The notes: generated from the letters alone by a model not told the origin. Counted from the first letter of the stretch, positions 50,718-59,582 are shown. The stretch: 64,000 nucleotides of DNA from JACVRW01 sp963811055 (GCA_963811055.1 CAWEPQ010000014.1:248001-312000); one strand, 5' to 3'. A program made the numbers and translations.

Positions 50718-51120
50718 TTGGACAAGGTCGTAGTGCACGTGGACGGGGGCGCCCGCGGGAACCCCGGTCCCGCGGCCGCTGGCAGCCGTGGCCACGACGC
50801 CCGAGGGCGACGTGCTGGCCGAGCGCAACGCGTACATCGGCGAGGCCACCAACAACGTCGCCGAGTACCGCGCGCTCCTGCTCGGCCTCGAGCTGGCCCG
50901 CGAGCTCGGCGCCCGCGAGGTCGAGGTGGTCAACGACTCGGAGCTCGTGGCGCGCCAGGTGGGCGGCGAGTACAAGGTCAAGAACGCCGGACTCAAGCCG
51001 CTCTTCCTCGAGGCGATGCGCACGCTGCGCGAGTTCGACGCGTGGGCGGTGCGATCGGTGCGGCGCGAGCAGAACGAGCGCGCCGACGAACTGGTGAACG
51101 AGGCCCTGGACGCGCGCTAG
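50718..51120 (+). CDS. rnhA: Ribonuclease HI family protein, one frameshift
   Basis: About 133 residues. VVVHVDGGARGNPGPAA carries the first catalytic Asp, then the frame gains one base near 50780 and continues ATTPEGDVLAERNAYIGEAT, NNVAEYRALLLGLELARELG (catalytic Glu), VEVVNDSELVARQVGGEYKV (third Asp) and RREQNERADELVNEAL (fourth Asp). This is the single-domain RNase HI/acid-phosphatase-linked actinobacterial form without the basic handle. The TTG start is 12 bases after the small gene. Degrades RNA in RNA:DNA hybrids. Confidence 0.85.
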
Positions 51121-51125
51121 CGCGC

Positions 51126-51788
51126 CTAGGGCGTGAAGTACATCGGGTTCGGCAGCTTGTACGTCTTGAGCGAGTAGCCGCCCTTTAGGTCGCTGCGCTG
51201 GTCGCCGAGGTTGGCGAGGATCCGGTAGCCCCTGCGCTCGATCTTCTTCCGGGCGCCCGACTTGTAGGGCACGAGCGAGTCGTCGTGGTTGCTCGTGGGC
51301 TTGAGCGTGAGGTCGAGCTTGCCGGTGTAGCCGGCCGCCTTGAGGTTCTTGGCCGACAGCGCGCGCAGCGGCTCCGGGCGACCCGTGATGAAGAACACCG
51401 CCACCTTCTGGGCGCGCGCGTACTTGTAGAGCGAGCGCACCTGTTTGATCGCCGGCAGGTCGTCCTGGACGGCGCAGAGCGAGGCGTCCTCGAAGTCCCG
51501 CGCCTCGGCGCACTTGTAGAGCGACAGCGAGGTGTCGTCGATGTCGAGCACGATCGCGGGCTTCTTCGGCCGCGGCTTCTTGTGCGACTTGAGCCAGCTC
51601 TTGACGAACGCCTTGGCCCTGGCCACCTGCTTAGTCGTGTCCGACTTCCACTCGCCCGAGTCGTTGTAGGCGCGGATCTGGGCGGGGGTCGCCGGAGCCT
51701 TGGGCTCCTTCGCGCCGGATGTGCCGGCAGCCAAGAGCGCGGCTAGCGCGAGACAGCAGACGATCATGGCGGTACGCAGGCGCAGCAC
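51126..51788 (-). CDS. Secreted HAD acid phosphatase (class B/IIIB type)
   Basis: 220 residues. An N-terminal signal peptide (RTAMIVCCLALAALLAAG, cleavage before KEPKAP). KPAIVLDIDDTSLSLYKCAE is motif I (DxDDTxL), VAVFFITGRPEPLRAL motif II, and RILANLGDQRSDLKGGYSLK the C-terminal acidic motif of the PF03767 acid-phosphatase family. It acts outside the membrane on phosphomonoesters. The GTG at 51788 has TAGAGT 7 nt upstream, whose TAG is the stop of the exporter gene ahead of it. Confidence 0.88.
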   Translation of the reverse strand: MLRLRTAMIVCCLALAALLAAGTSGAKEPKAPATPAQIRAYNDSGEWKSDTTKQVARAKAFVKSWLKSHKKPRPKKPAIVLDIDDTSLSLYKCAEARDFEDASLCAVQDDLPAIKQVRSLYKYARAQKVAVFFITGRPEPLRALSAKNLKAAGYTGKLDLTLKPTSNHDDSLVPYKSGARKKIERRGYRILANLGDQRSDLKGGYSLKTYKLPNPMYFTP

Positions 51789-51795
51789 GGGCGGG

Positions 51796-51801
51796 ACTCT
51801 A
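51796..51801 (-). promoter_or_regulatory. Putative leaderless -10 of the acid phosphatase gene
   Basis: TAGAGT on the minus strand, 7 nt before GTG 51788. It begins with the stop codon of the exporter gene. Confidence 0.5.
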
Positions 51802-53004
51802 CGGGAACGCCGCGCGGCCGGCGAGCGTCACGTACGCCACCACCGCCGCGGTGGCCGACACGGCGATCACCACGGCCATCGGCACCGCCGTGTCCGTGCC
51901 GGCCACCCCCACCAGCGGCGCGGACACGGCGCCGAACACGAACTGGCAGAGGCCGAGCAGCGCGGACGCGCTGCCGGCGCGGTCGGGATGGTCCGCCAGC
52001 GCGAGGGCCGACGCGTTGGGGAACACGAGCCCCACGCTGGCCACCACGAGGAAGAGGCCGATCAGCACGCCGGCCAGGCCGGTGTCCGCGAGCACGCTCA
52101 CGAGCAGCACGAGCGCGCCGAGAGCCTGAACGGCGAGCCCTGCCTCCAGGAGCCGGGCGGTGCCGGCGCGGCCCACCAGGCGGCCGCTCACAGCGCTCAT
52201 GAGCATGATCCCGGCCGCGTTCGCGCCGAACACCAGGCTGAATTCCGTGGCCGAGAGACCGTGGATCTCCTGGAGCACGAACGGCGATCCCGCGATGTAG
52301 GCGAACATCGCCGCGAACACGAGCCCGCAGGAGAGCACGTAGCCCACGAAGCGCCGGTCGGATAGCAGGTCGGCGAACGCCGTCCGCGTGGCCGCCAGGC
52401 CGCCCCCGTGACGGCGCTCGGGCGGGAGGGTCTCCGGCAGGGCCACGGCCACTACCGCCAGGAGCAGGAGCCCTGCTGCCGCCAGCACCACGAATATGCC
52501 CCGCCAGTCGGTCACGTGCAGCAGCTGGGCACCCGCCACGGGAGCCAGGATCGGCGCCAACCCGTTCACCAGCATCAGCACCGCGAAGAAGCGCGCGAGC
52601 GCGTCGCCCGAGTGAAGGTCACGCGCGACCGCCCGCGCGATCACGATTCCCACCGCCCCGGCGGCCCCCTGGAGCAGGCGCGCGCCGATCAGCGACCACA
52701 CGTCGGGGGCCGCGGCGCAGAGGAGGGAGGCGATGGTGAACGCGGCCAGGCCGGCCAGGAGCGGCCGCCGGCGCCCCAGGGCGTCGCTGGCGGGGCCCGC
52801 CAGCACCTGGCCGGCGGCCAGACCGAACAGGCAGGCGGTGAGGGTGAGCTGGGTCTCCGACGCGGACGCGCCTATGTCCCGGCTGAGCTCGGGGAGCCCG
52901 GGGAGATAGGTGTCCATCGACACCGGCCCGAACGCCGAGAGCGCTCCCAGGATCAGCACGATCCGGGTGGGGCGCACGGGTTTGGGGGCGGTGTGGCTCG
53001 GCAT
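51799..53004 (-). CDS. Bcr/CflA-type MFS multidrug exporter
   Basis: 401 residues, about 12 membrane segments. ILGALSAFGPVSMDTYLPGLPE is the Bcr/CflA hallmark at helix 1 (read as ILGALSAFGPVSMDTYLPGL). GPASDALGRRRPLLAGL is the MFS loop 2–3 motif (D-x-x-G-R-R). ARLLQGAAGAVGIVIARAVARD is motif C-like. Substrates in the family include bicyclomycin, sulphonamides and chloramphenicol; specificity here is unknown. ATG 53004 has TAGGGT 8 nt upstream. Divergent from the glutamine synthetase gene. Confidence 0.9.
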   Translation of the reverse strand: MPSHTAPKPVRPTRIVLILGALSAFGPVSMDTYLPGLPELSRDIGASASETQLTLTACLFGLAAGQVLAGPASDALGRRRPLLAGLAAFTIASLLCAAAPDVWSLIGARLLQGAAGAVGIVIARAVARDLHSGDALARFFAVLMLVNGLAPILAPVAGAQLLHVTDWRGIFVVLAAAGLLLLAVVAVALPETLPPERRHGGGLAATRTAFADLLSDRRFVGYVLSCGLVFAAMFAYIAGSPFVLQEIHGLSATEFSLVFGANAAGIMLMSAVSGRLVGRAGTARLLEAGLAVQALGALVLLVSVLADTGLAGVLIGLFLVVASVGLVFPNASALALADHPDRAGSASALLGLCQFVFGAVSAPLVGVAGTDTAVPMAVVIAVSATAAVVAYVTLAGRAAFP

Positions 53005-53012
53005 GGGCGCGG

Positions 53013-53018
53013 ACCCTA
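53013..53018 (-). promoter_or_regulatory. Putative leaderless -10 of the exporter gene
   Basis: TAGGGT on the minus strand, 8 nt before ATG 53004. Confidence 0.45.
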
Positions 53019-53179
53019 CGCGTGCCGGTCCCCGACCCGAGGGAGAAACACAGCCACGGAATCTTGGACATGGGGATAATGCCGTTCGTCCGGGCGCCGA
53101 CTAGCTTTGAACTCGCCCGCTATCAATTCGGTCGATCTTGCGTGCCCGTGCGCACGCCCGTAGGAGGCCCGCTCGCAAC

Positions 53180-55321
53180 ATGGCAACCATCCGTCAGAAG
53201 AACGTCACCGCTGCACAGTGGAGCCCCAACGGCGGCGCGCTCGGCACCGCGGACCTCTCCCAGCCCGCCAACAACCCCTTCGGCGCCAACGTCTTCTCGC
53301 TGGCCGTCCAGCGCCAGCGCCTCCCCAAGGACGTCTTCAAGCAGCTTCAGCGCACACTCGACAGGGGCGAGGCCATCGACCCGTCGCTGGCCGACGCCGT
53401 GGCCGCCGCCATGAAGGACTGGGCGCTCGAGAAGGGTGCCACCCACTTCACGCACTGGTTCCAGCCGCTCACCGGCCTCACGGCGGAGAAGCACGACTCG
53501 TTCTTCAACCCCGCGGGCGAGGGCACCGCGCTCGCCGAGTTCTCCGGCAAGGAGCTGATCCAGGGAGAGCCGGACGCCTCCTCGTTCCCCACCGGCGGCG
53601 TGCGCGCCACGTTCGAGGCGCGCGGCTACACCGCGTGGGATCCCACGAGCCCCGCCTTCATCCTCGAGAACCCCAACGGCGCGCTGCTCTGCATTCCCAC
53701 CGCCTTCGCCTCGTGGACGGGCGAGGCCCTCGACGCGAAGATCCCGCTGCTGCGCTCGATGGACGCGCTGTCGCGCTCGGCCGTCCGGGCGCTGCGCCTG
53801 CTGGGCGACGAGCAGGCCCAGCGCGTGTTCACCACGGTCGGGCCCGAGCAGGAGTACTTCCTGATCGACGAGCAGTACTACTTCGAGCGCCCCGACCTCG
53901 TAACCACGGGGAGGACCCTCTTCGGCGCCCAGCCGCCCAAGGGGCACGAGCTCGACGACCACTACTTCGGGTCGATCCCCGAGCGCGTGCTCGCGTACAT
54001 GATGGAGTGCGAGATGGAGCTCGCCAAGCTGGGCGTGCCCGTCAAGACCCGCCACAACGAGGTCGCTCCGGGCCAGTACGAGCTCGCGCCGGTGTTCGAG
54101 AACTCGAACGTGGGATCGGACCACCAGCAGCTGACCATGCAGTTCATGATGAGCGTGGCCCGTAAGTACGGGCTGGTCTGCCTGCTGCACGAGAAGCCGT
54201 TCGCGGGCGTGAACGGCTCCGGCAAGCACAACAACTGGTCGATGGGCACGGATGGGGGCGGAAACCTGCTCGAGCCCGGCGACAGCCCTTCGGACAACAT
54301 CAACTTCCTGTTCTTCTGCGCGGCCGTGATCCAGGCGGTGAACAAGCACCAGGGGCTGCTCCGGGCCTCGGTGGCCGCGATCGGCCAGGACCACCGCCTG
54401 GGGGCGAACGAGGCGCCGCCGGCGATCATCTCGATCTTCCTCGGCGCAGAGCTCGAGAAGGTGTTCGAGGCGATCGCGTCAGGCGAGGGCGACCCGCACA
54501 CGCCGGGCTCGTTCCTGGGGCTGGGCACGCCGGTGCTTCCGCCGCTTCCGCGCCACGGGGGCGACCGCAACCGCACCTCGCCGTTCGCCTTCACCGGGAA
54601 CAAGTTCGAGTTCCGCGCGCTCGGGTCGAGCATGTCGCTCGCGTTCCCGAACACGGTGCTCAACACCATCGTGGCCGAGGCGATCGACGAGCTGGCCGAC
54701 GCCCTCGAGCAGGCGCCCGGTGCCGACATCGCCGAAAAGGTGACGGCCGTCGTGAAGGACGCCTACGTGGGCAACAAGCAGGTGCTCTTCGGTGGGGACA
54801 ACTACTCGGACGAGTGGCACGCGGAGGCCGAGCAGCGCGGGCTCAAGAACCTGCGCACCACGCCTGAAGCGCTGCCCGAGGTGCTCGCGGACGCCACGAT
54901 CGAGGCATTCGGCAAGTACGAGGTGCTCTCGGAGCGCGAGCTCGAGTCCCGCTACGAGGTCTGGGTCGAGCAGTACGTGATCAGGGCGAACATCGAGGCG
55001 GAGACCACCGCCGCGATCGCCCGGACGCTGCTGCTGCCGGCCGTGCTGCGTCATCTCGCGCTGATCGAGTCGGCCGAGGTTCCGGGCCTGGCGGAGGAGG
55101 TGCGCCCGCTTGCCGAGGACCTGGCGGAGCGCGTGCGGGAGCTCGAGAGCGCGAACGGCTATCCGGACGGCGTGGAGGGCCTCGATCTCGCGGTCTATGC
55201 CCGCGACAGCCAGCTAGCGGCGATGGTCGCGGTGCGCGAGGTGGCCGACCGCCTCGAGAAGCTCGTGGCCGACGACCTCTGGCCGCTGCCGAAGTACAGC
55301 GAGATCCTGTTCGTGCGCTGA
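53180..55321 (+). CDS. Type III glutamine synthetase
   Basis: About 713 residues, the size of GSIII (GlnN) rather than the 450–470 of GSI. FGANVFSLAVQRQRLPKDVF is the GSIII N-terminal signature. THFTHWFQPLTGLTAEKHDS and the glutamate/ATP-site stretches VGPEQEYFLIDEQYY, RHNEVAPGQYELAPVFENSN, VNGSGKHNNWSMGTD and FAFTGNKFEFRALGSSMS are all present. Assimilates ammonium. ATG 53180 is used; AGGAGG lies 12 bases upstream, a long spacing. The 175-base divergent region to the exporter holds no clear nitrogen-regulator box that I can recognise. Confidence 0.94.
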   Translation: MATIRQKNVTAAQWSPNGGALGTADLSQPANNPFGANVFSLAVQRQRLPKDVFKQLQRTLDRGEAIDPSLADAVAAAMKDWALEKGATHFTHWFQPLTGLTAEKHDSFFNPAGEGTALAEFSGKELIQGEPDASSFPTGGVRATFEARGYTAWDPTSPAFILENPNGALLCIPTAFASWTGEALDAKIPLLRSMDALSRSAVRALRLLGDEQAQRVFTTVGPEQEYFLIDEQYYFERPDLVTTGRTLFGAQPPKGHELDDHYFGSIPERVLAYMMECEMELAKLGVPVKTRHNEVAPGQYELAPVFENSNVGSDHQQLTMQFMMSVARKYGLVCLLHEKPFAGVNGSGKHNNWSMGTDGGGNLLEPGDSPSDNINFLFFCAAVIQAVNKHQGLLRASVAAIGQDHRLGANEAPPAIISIFLGAELEKVFEAIASGEGDPHTPGSFLGLGTPVLPPLPRHGGDRNRTSPFAFTGNKFEFRALGSSMSLAFPNTVLNTIVAEAIDELADALEQAPGADIAEKVTAVVKDAYVGNKQVLFGGDNYSDEWHAEAEQRGLKNLRTTPEALPEVLADATIEAFGKYEVLSERELESRYEVWVEQYVIRANIEAETTAAIARTLLLPAVLRHLALIESAEVPGLAEEVRPLAEDLAERVRELESANGYPDGVEGLDLAVYARDSQLAAMVAVREVADRLEKLVADDLWPLPKYSEILFVR

Positions 55322-55354
55322 CCGGCGCTCGGCGCCGCCGAGGGTGCACGCGGC

Positions 55355-55360
55355 TACGCT
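55355..55360 (+). promoter_or_regulatory. Putative leaderless -10 of the hairpin-module gene
   Basis: TACGCT, 6 nt before the ATG at 55367. Confidence 0.5.
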
Positions 55361-55366
55361 TGTGCG

Positions 55367-55873
55367 ATGAGCATTTTCGGGCGCCTCCGGCGGCGCGCTT
55401 CCCGCGTCCGCCCGGTCGGTGACCAGCAATTCGAGAGCGCCGCGGATCAGCTGGCAATCGCCCACTACGACCGGCTTGGGGAGAAGTCAGTGATCTCCCA
55501 GCTCACCCACCTCTCCCGTGACGAGCTGGCCGAGGTGGAGGCCTATGAGCGCGCGCACCGCGAGCGCCCGGCCGTGCTGGAGGCTCTGACCTACGCTCGC
55601 CAGGGCGGTGTGGACGCAGCCACCGCCAAGGCGGTGGGCGACTTCGAGCGGAGCGTCGCGGGTCGCCGGACGGAGGCGGGCGCGCCCGACCGGCACGAGC
55701 TGGACGCGCTGCGCCAGGAGGCGCGCTACCAGCGCGAGCGGCTCGACCTCTACCGCGCCAAGCTCTACAGCGGCAAGGCGCTCAACGACAGCAAGCTCCG
55801 CGAGCTTCAGCGCGGCGCCGAGGGGGCAGCCGCCCGTCTCAAGCGGGCGGAGGAGGCAGGGGACCAGCGCTAG
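55367..55873 (+). CDS. Helical protein of unknown function with shared hairpin module
   Basis: 168 residues, highly charged and helical. A basic N-terminus (FGRLRRRASRVRP), then AIAHYDRLGEKSVISQLTHL followed by SRDELAEVEAYERAHRERPA and VLEALTYAR. This HYD-x-L … RP-x-VL module matches the C-terminus of the epimerase at 43110–44498. A second helical half (RHELDALRQEARYQRERLDL) looks like a coiled coil. No enzyme motif. Its TAG is shared with the convergent NhaA gene in a CTAG. Function unknown. Confidence 0.72.
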   Translation: MSIFGRLRRRASRVRPVGDQQFESAADQLAIAHYDRLGEKSVISQLTHLSRDELAEVEAYERAHRERPAVLEALTYARQGGVDAATAKAVGDFERSVAGRRTEAGAPDRHELDALRQEARYQRERLDLYRAKLYSGKALNDSKLRELQRGAEGAAARLKRAEEAGDQR

Positions 55874-57759
55874 CTGCCGGCGGCCGCGGCGGTGGCTTCG
55901 GCCCGTACCCGTGCCGCCTTCACCTCGCGAGTCAGGATGGGGACGTCGTAAGCCCCCTGGTGGCGCTTGCCGTTGATGAAGAAGGTGGGTGTGCCGGCCA
56001 CGCCGCTGGCGTCGGCGCCGGCCACGTCATCGGCCACGCGTGCCGCGTGCTCACGGCGCGTGAGCTCGTCCCAGAAACGCTCGGTGTCGAGGCCGATCTC
56101 GGCGGCGTAGCGCTCGAGGTCGCGGAGCTGGAGCGCGTCCTGATGGGCGAGCAGCCTGTCGTGCATCTCCCAGAAAGCGTTCTGCGACGCGGCCGCCTCC
56201 GCGGCCTCGGCGGCCATCTGTGCCCGTGGGTGGACATCGTTGAGCGGGAGGTGACGCCACACGTAGCGCAGGTCGTCTCCGAACGAGTCGAGCAGCTCGC
56301 GGATCACCACCTCGGCCTGCCCGCAGAAGGGGCACTGGTAGTCGCCGTACTCCACGAGCGTGACCGGTGCGTCCATGGGCCCGCGTATGTGGTCGTGCTC
56401 GCCCACGTCGTCGGCCAGGTCGAGCAGCTCGTCGGCGGTGCCGGCCAGCTGCCGCGCCCGCGTGGCGGCCGGCAGCCTCGCGATCACGCGGAACACGATC
56501 CAGCTCAGCAGCGTCGCGACGATGGCGGCGCCGAGCACCCCGAGCTTGGCCTCGTCCAGGGCCTGCCCCGTGAAGGCCTGTGTCGAGATCAGGAGGGAGA
56601 TCGTGAAGCCGATGCCGGCCACTGCGCCGCCGCCCACGATCGTGGGCCAGCTGAGCGACCGCTGCAGGCCGCCGAGCCGGGGTCGCGTGCCCAGCCAGGT
56701 GGCGCCGATGATCCCGAGCGGCTTGCCGACCACGTAGCCGAGCAGGATCCCCAATGTGATCGGTGACGTGACGGCGTCGCCCAGCAGGTCTCCGTCCACG
56801 TGGATTCCCGCGTTCGCGAGCGCGAACAGCGGGACGATCACGAAGCCGGTCCAGGGGTGGAGCCTGTGCTGGAGCCGCTCGTTGGCCGAGATGGCCGACG
56901 CCACGCTGCGCTGTGCCGAGCGCGCCAGCTCGGGGGTGGGCTGCTCGCGGAACGACCGCGTCAGCTCGGTCACCCGCTCGAGGTCCCCGCGCGCCGGCGG
57001 GTAGGCGCTCGTGACGAGCCCCGCCGCGAGACCCGCGATCACCGGATCAATACCGGACTTGTGCAGCGCGGCCCAGAGCGCCAGGCCGAGCCCGAGGGCT
57101 GCCGGCATGCGCCAGCCGGCCGGGGCAAACCGGAGGGCCACCAGGCCGGCGAACAGCGCGAACGCCACAGCGAGCGGCAGCAGCGAGACGTCCTCCGTGT
57201 AGACCGTGGCGATCACGAGGAGGGCTACGAGGTCGTCGATCACCACGATCGTGAGGAGCCGGACTCGCAGCCGGGTGGCGCCTGAGGCCACCAGCGCCAG
57301 CGCGCCGAGCGCGAACGCCGTGTCCGTGGACATCGCGGCTCCCCAGCCACCCGCGCCCGGGCCGCCGGCGTTGAGCGCCAGGTAGATCGCCACCGGCGCG
57401 AGCATGCCCCCGGCCGCCGCGATCAGGGGGATCGCGCCCCGCCGCCGCTCCCGCAGCTCGCCCATGTCCAGCTCGCGCTTGGCCTCCAGCCCGACCACGA
57501 GGAAGAAGAACGTCATCAGGCCCTCGTTGACCCAGTGCCGGAGGTCCATCGCGATGCCGTCGCCCCCCAGACGGATCGAGAGCTCGGTCTCCCAGACGGA
57601 CTCGTACGACTCCCACCAGGGCGAGTTGGCCCACAGGAGAGCTACGACCGTGGCGGCCAGGAGCGCGGCGGCTCCGGCGGTCTCCGTGCGCAGGAAGTCG
57701 CGCACGGGTGCCGCGAGGTTGCGGGCCCACGCGGTGCGGCCGGCGTACTGGGCGTTCAT
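55870..57759 (-). CDS. nhaA: NhaA Na+/H+ antiporter fused to a DsbA-like thioredoxin domain
   Basis: 629 residues. Residues about 20–430 are NhaA: FLRTETAGAAALLAATVVAL, TFFFLVVGLEAKRELDMGEL, MSTDTAFALGALAL and VVIDDLVALLVIATVYTEDV with the cation-binding Asp pair at 175–176. After a linker, residues about 460–629 are a DsbA/Thioredoxin_4 domain: LVEYGDYQCPFCGQAEVVIR (CPFC at 476–479), YVWRHLPLNDVHPRAQMAAE and GVAGTPTFFINGKRH (cis-Pro loop). The fusion is known in actinobacteria. Which side of the membrane the CPFC domain faces is not readable. It begins 19 bases after the kinase gene, hence one leftward operon. Confidence 0.93.
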   Translation of the reverse strand: MNAQYAGRTAWARNLAAPVRDFLRTETAGAAALLAATVVALLWANSPWWESYESVWETELSIRLGGDGIAMDLRHWVNEGLMTFFFLVVGLEAKRELDMGELRERRRGAIPLIAAAGGMLAPVAIYLALNAGGPGAGGWGAAMSTDTAFALGALALVASGATRLRVRLLTIVVIDDLVALLVIATVYTEDVSLLPLAVAFALFAGLVALRFAPAGWRMPAALGLGLALWAALHKSGIDPVIAGLAAGLVTSAYPPARGDLERVTELTRSFREQPTPELARSAQRSVASAISANERLQHRLHPWTGFVIVPLFALANAGIHVDGDLLGDAVTSPITLGILLGYVVGKPLGIIGATWLGTRPRLGGLQRSLSWPTIVGGGAVAGIGFTISLLISTQAFTGQALDEAKLGVLGAAIVATLLSWIVFRVIARLPAATRARQLAGTADELLDLADDVGEHDHIRGPMDAPVTLVEYGDYQCPFCGQAEVVIRELLDSFGDDLRYVWRHLPLNDVHPRAQMAAEAAEAAASQNAFWEMHDRLLAHQDALQLRDLERYAAEIGLDTERFWDELTRREHAARVADDVAGADASGVAGTPTFFINGKRHQGAYDVPILTREVKAARVRAEATAAAAGS

Positions 57760-57768
57760 GGCCGCGGG

Positions 57769-57774
57769 ATTGTC
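57769..57774 (-). promoter_or_regulatory. Possible internal -10 of nhaA
   Basis: GACAAT on the minus strand, 9 nt before ATG 57759. Weak, because nhaA is close behind the kinase gene. Confidence 0.25.
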
Positions 57775-57778
57775 GCCG

Positions 57779-59149
57779 CTACTCCCTCAACAGGCTGATG
57801 CGGACCTCGGCTCCGTCCCCGTTGATCTCGCGAACGGAGGCGGCGCCTCCGTGGGCGAGCGCGATCGCCTCGACGATGGCGAGCCCGAGTCCCGCGCCTC
57901 CGGTCGAGCGTCCCGAGTCCGCGCGCGTGAAGCGCTCGAACGCGTGCGCGGCGAAGCCCGGGGGAAAGCCTGGGCCCCGATCGCGCACCGCCAGCTCGAT
58001 CCCATCCTGGCCGGCACGCCCGATCAGCTCGACCGGGCCGCTGCCGTAACGCAGGGCGTTGTCGAGGAGGTTGCCGAGCGCCTGCTCGACGCGGGACCTG
58101 TCCAGGTCCGCGGTCAGTCCCGGCTCGGCGACCACCCGGACGTCGATCTCCGCGTCGCCCGCGCGGCGAGCGAAGCGGGTGCTGACACCCTCCAGCAGCT
58201 CGCCGATGCCCACTGGGGCTGTTCGGATCGGCAGGCGGCCCTGATCCGACCGGGCGATCACGAGCAGATCGTCCGCCAAGCGGGCCAACCGGTCGGTCTC
58301 CTCGGCCGCCGAGCGCAGGGCCGCCTCCAGCTCCTCGATGCTCCGGCCGCTGCGCCGGGCCAGCTCGAGCTCCGTCTTGAGGATGGCCAGGGGAGTGCGG
58401 AGCTCGTGGCTGGCGTCGGCCACGAACGAGCGCTCGCGCGCGAATGCTGCCTCGAGTCGCTCGAGCATCTCATTCAGCGTGTGACCGAGGCGGCTGATCT
58501 CGTCGCGCGCGTCCGGCACCGGGAGGCGGTCCCCTGGCACTCCGGCGGAGATATCGCCGGCGCGCCGGCGCATGGCCTCCACCGGCCGCAGGGCCGCGGT
58601 GGCCAGCAGGTAGCCCGCGCCCGACGCGAGCAGAAGCGCGATCGGCCCTCCCAGGAGCAGCAGGGCCAGTAGCTGGGACAGCTCCTCGTCCCTGTCGTCC
58701 AGCGCGGAGCCCACCACCACGATCACCCGTCCGCCGTCGGCCTGCGCCGGTCCCGCGAGCAGGCGCACCGGCGCTTCCAGTCCAGGGATGTGTGTGCGCT
58801 CGATCCGCACGATTCCCCGGCGGGCCTGCTCGAGCGCCTGCCCGGAGATGGCCGGGCGGTCCTGTGCCCCCGTGGCGTCATCGAGTACCCGCCCGCGCTG
58901 GTCCAGCACCTGGGCAAGGCGCTCGCCGCGTTCCACGAGCACGTCTCGGGCGGACTCGACCCGCGACTTCTCCGACTGCCTCACGAGCGCCCGCACATCG
59001 GCCAGGCGCGTCTGGAGGCCCTCGTCGATGGTCTCGTCGATGGCGGTGGTGAAGCGCAGGAACAGAAACAGCCCGGTGGCCCCGAGCACAACGGCCATGA
59101 CGCCGGCGAACGCCAGCGTCAGCCTCACGCGGATCGGGACCCGCCTCAC
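57779..59149 (-). CDS. Two-component sensor histidine kinase
   Basis: 456 residues. TM1 about 10–32; extracellular sensor about 33–155; TM2 about 158–182; HAMP (ALRPVEAMRRRAGDISAG); HisKA with SFVADASHELRTPLAIL (phospho-acceptor His about 248). The HATPase has ALGNLLDNALRYGSG (N box), VRDRGPGFPPGF (G1) and GRSTGGAGLGLAIVEAIALA (G2). Typical OmpR-partner kinase. The GTG at 59149 has its own TAGGCT 6 nt upstream. It lies between the PepSY gene and nhaA, and its likely partner regulator starts 0.5 kb away on the other strand. Confidence 0.94.
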   Translation of the reverse strand: MRRVPIRVRLTLAFAGVMAVVLGATGLFLFLRFTTAIDETIDEGLQTRLADVRALVRQSEKSRVESARDVLVERGERLAQVLDQRGRVLDDATGAQDRPAISGQALEQARRGIVRIERTHIPGLEAPVRLLAGPAQADGGRVIVVVGSALDDRDEELSQLLALLLLGGPIALLLASGAGYLLATAALRPVEAMRRRAGDISAGVPGDRLPVPDARDEISRLGHTLNEMLERLEAAFARERSFVADASHELRTPLAILKTELELARRSGRSIEELEAALRSAAEETDRLARLADDLLVIARSDQGRLPIRTAPVGIGELLEGVSTRFARRAGDAEIDVRVVAEPGLTADLDRSRVEQALGNLLDNALRYGSGPVELIGRAGQDGIELAVRDRGPGFPPGFAAHAFERFTRADSGRSTGGAGLGLAIVEAIALAHGGAASVREINGDGAEVRISLLRE

Positions 59150-59155
59150 GGACTC

Positions 59156-59161
59156 AGCCTA
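59156..59161 (-). promoter_or_regulatory. Putative leaderless -10 of the kinase gene
   Basis: TAGGCT on the minus strand, 6 nt before GTG 59149, in the 47-base gap after the PepSY gene. Confidence 0.5.
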
Positions 59162-59196
59162 CGCCCGCGCGGCGGGCCCCGATGAGGCTGGTGGGG

Positions 59197-59532
59197 CTAC
59201 TCGTTCCCGTCCTCGTGATCCGAGTCGATGGCCACCTTGCCGAACTGATCGTCCAGCCGGACGTCCACCTGCGAGCCGTCGGCCCTGTTGACCTCGACCT
59301 CGTAGGTGGCTCCCTTCTCGTCGTCGCGCTCGATCTGGCCGAGGGTGCCGCCGCCGGTCAGCTTGAGAGCGGCCTGGCCGGCCTGCTTCTCCACGGCCGC
59401 GCTCAGCTCGCCGTCTCCGTCGCCGCGATCCGATGTGTCGCCGCCACCGGTGGCTCCGGCTATTGCCGCTCCACCCAGCGCGAGCGCTGCGAGCGCGGCT
59501 ACTCCGGCCACGATCTTCTTGAGGTTGCGCAT
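59197..59532 (-). CDS. Secreted PepSY-domain protein
   Basis: 111 residues. Signal peptide RNLKKIVAGVAALAALALGG with cleavage near AIAGA. GELSAAVEKQAGQAALKLTG then GGTLGQIERDDEKGATYEVE and VNRADGSQVDVRLDDQFGKV form a single PepSY fold (helix–three strands, GxxxxIE…YEVEV). A GGAGG sits 5 bases before ATG 59532 and decides this start. PepSY proteins near kinases are often extracytoplasmic modulators or protease inhibitors; here it is likely the main target of the divergent regulator. Confidence 0.88.
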   Translation of the reverse strand: MRNLKKIVAGVAALAALALGGAAIAGATGGGDTSDRGDGDGELSAAVEKQAGQAALKLTGGGTLGQIERDDEKGATYEVEVNRADGSQVDVRLDDQFGKVAIDSDHEDGNE

Positions 59533-59582
59533 TGGTGCCTCCATGGTTCGAGTGCTTGGTGGATGCCACGGTACGTCTGGGC

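Noticed and set aside
53005..53179. GATAAT (53085) and TTGAAC (53107) considered as glutamine synthetase promoter parts
   Set aside because: They do not combine at a usual -35/-10 spacing, and no regulator box was recognised.
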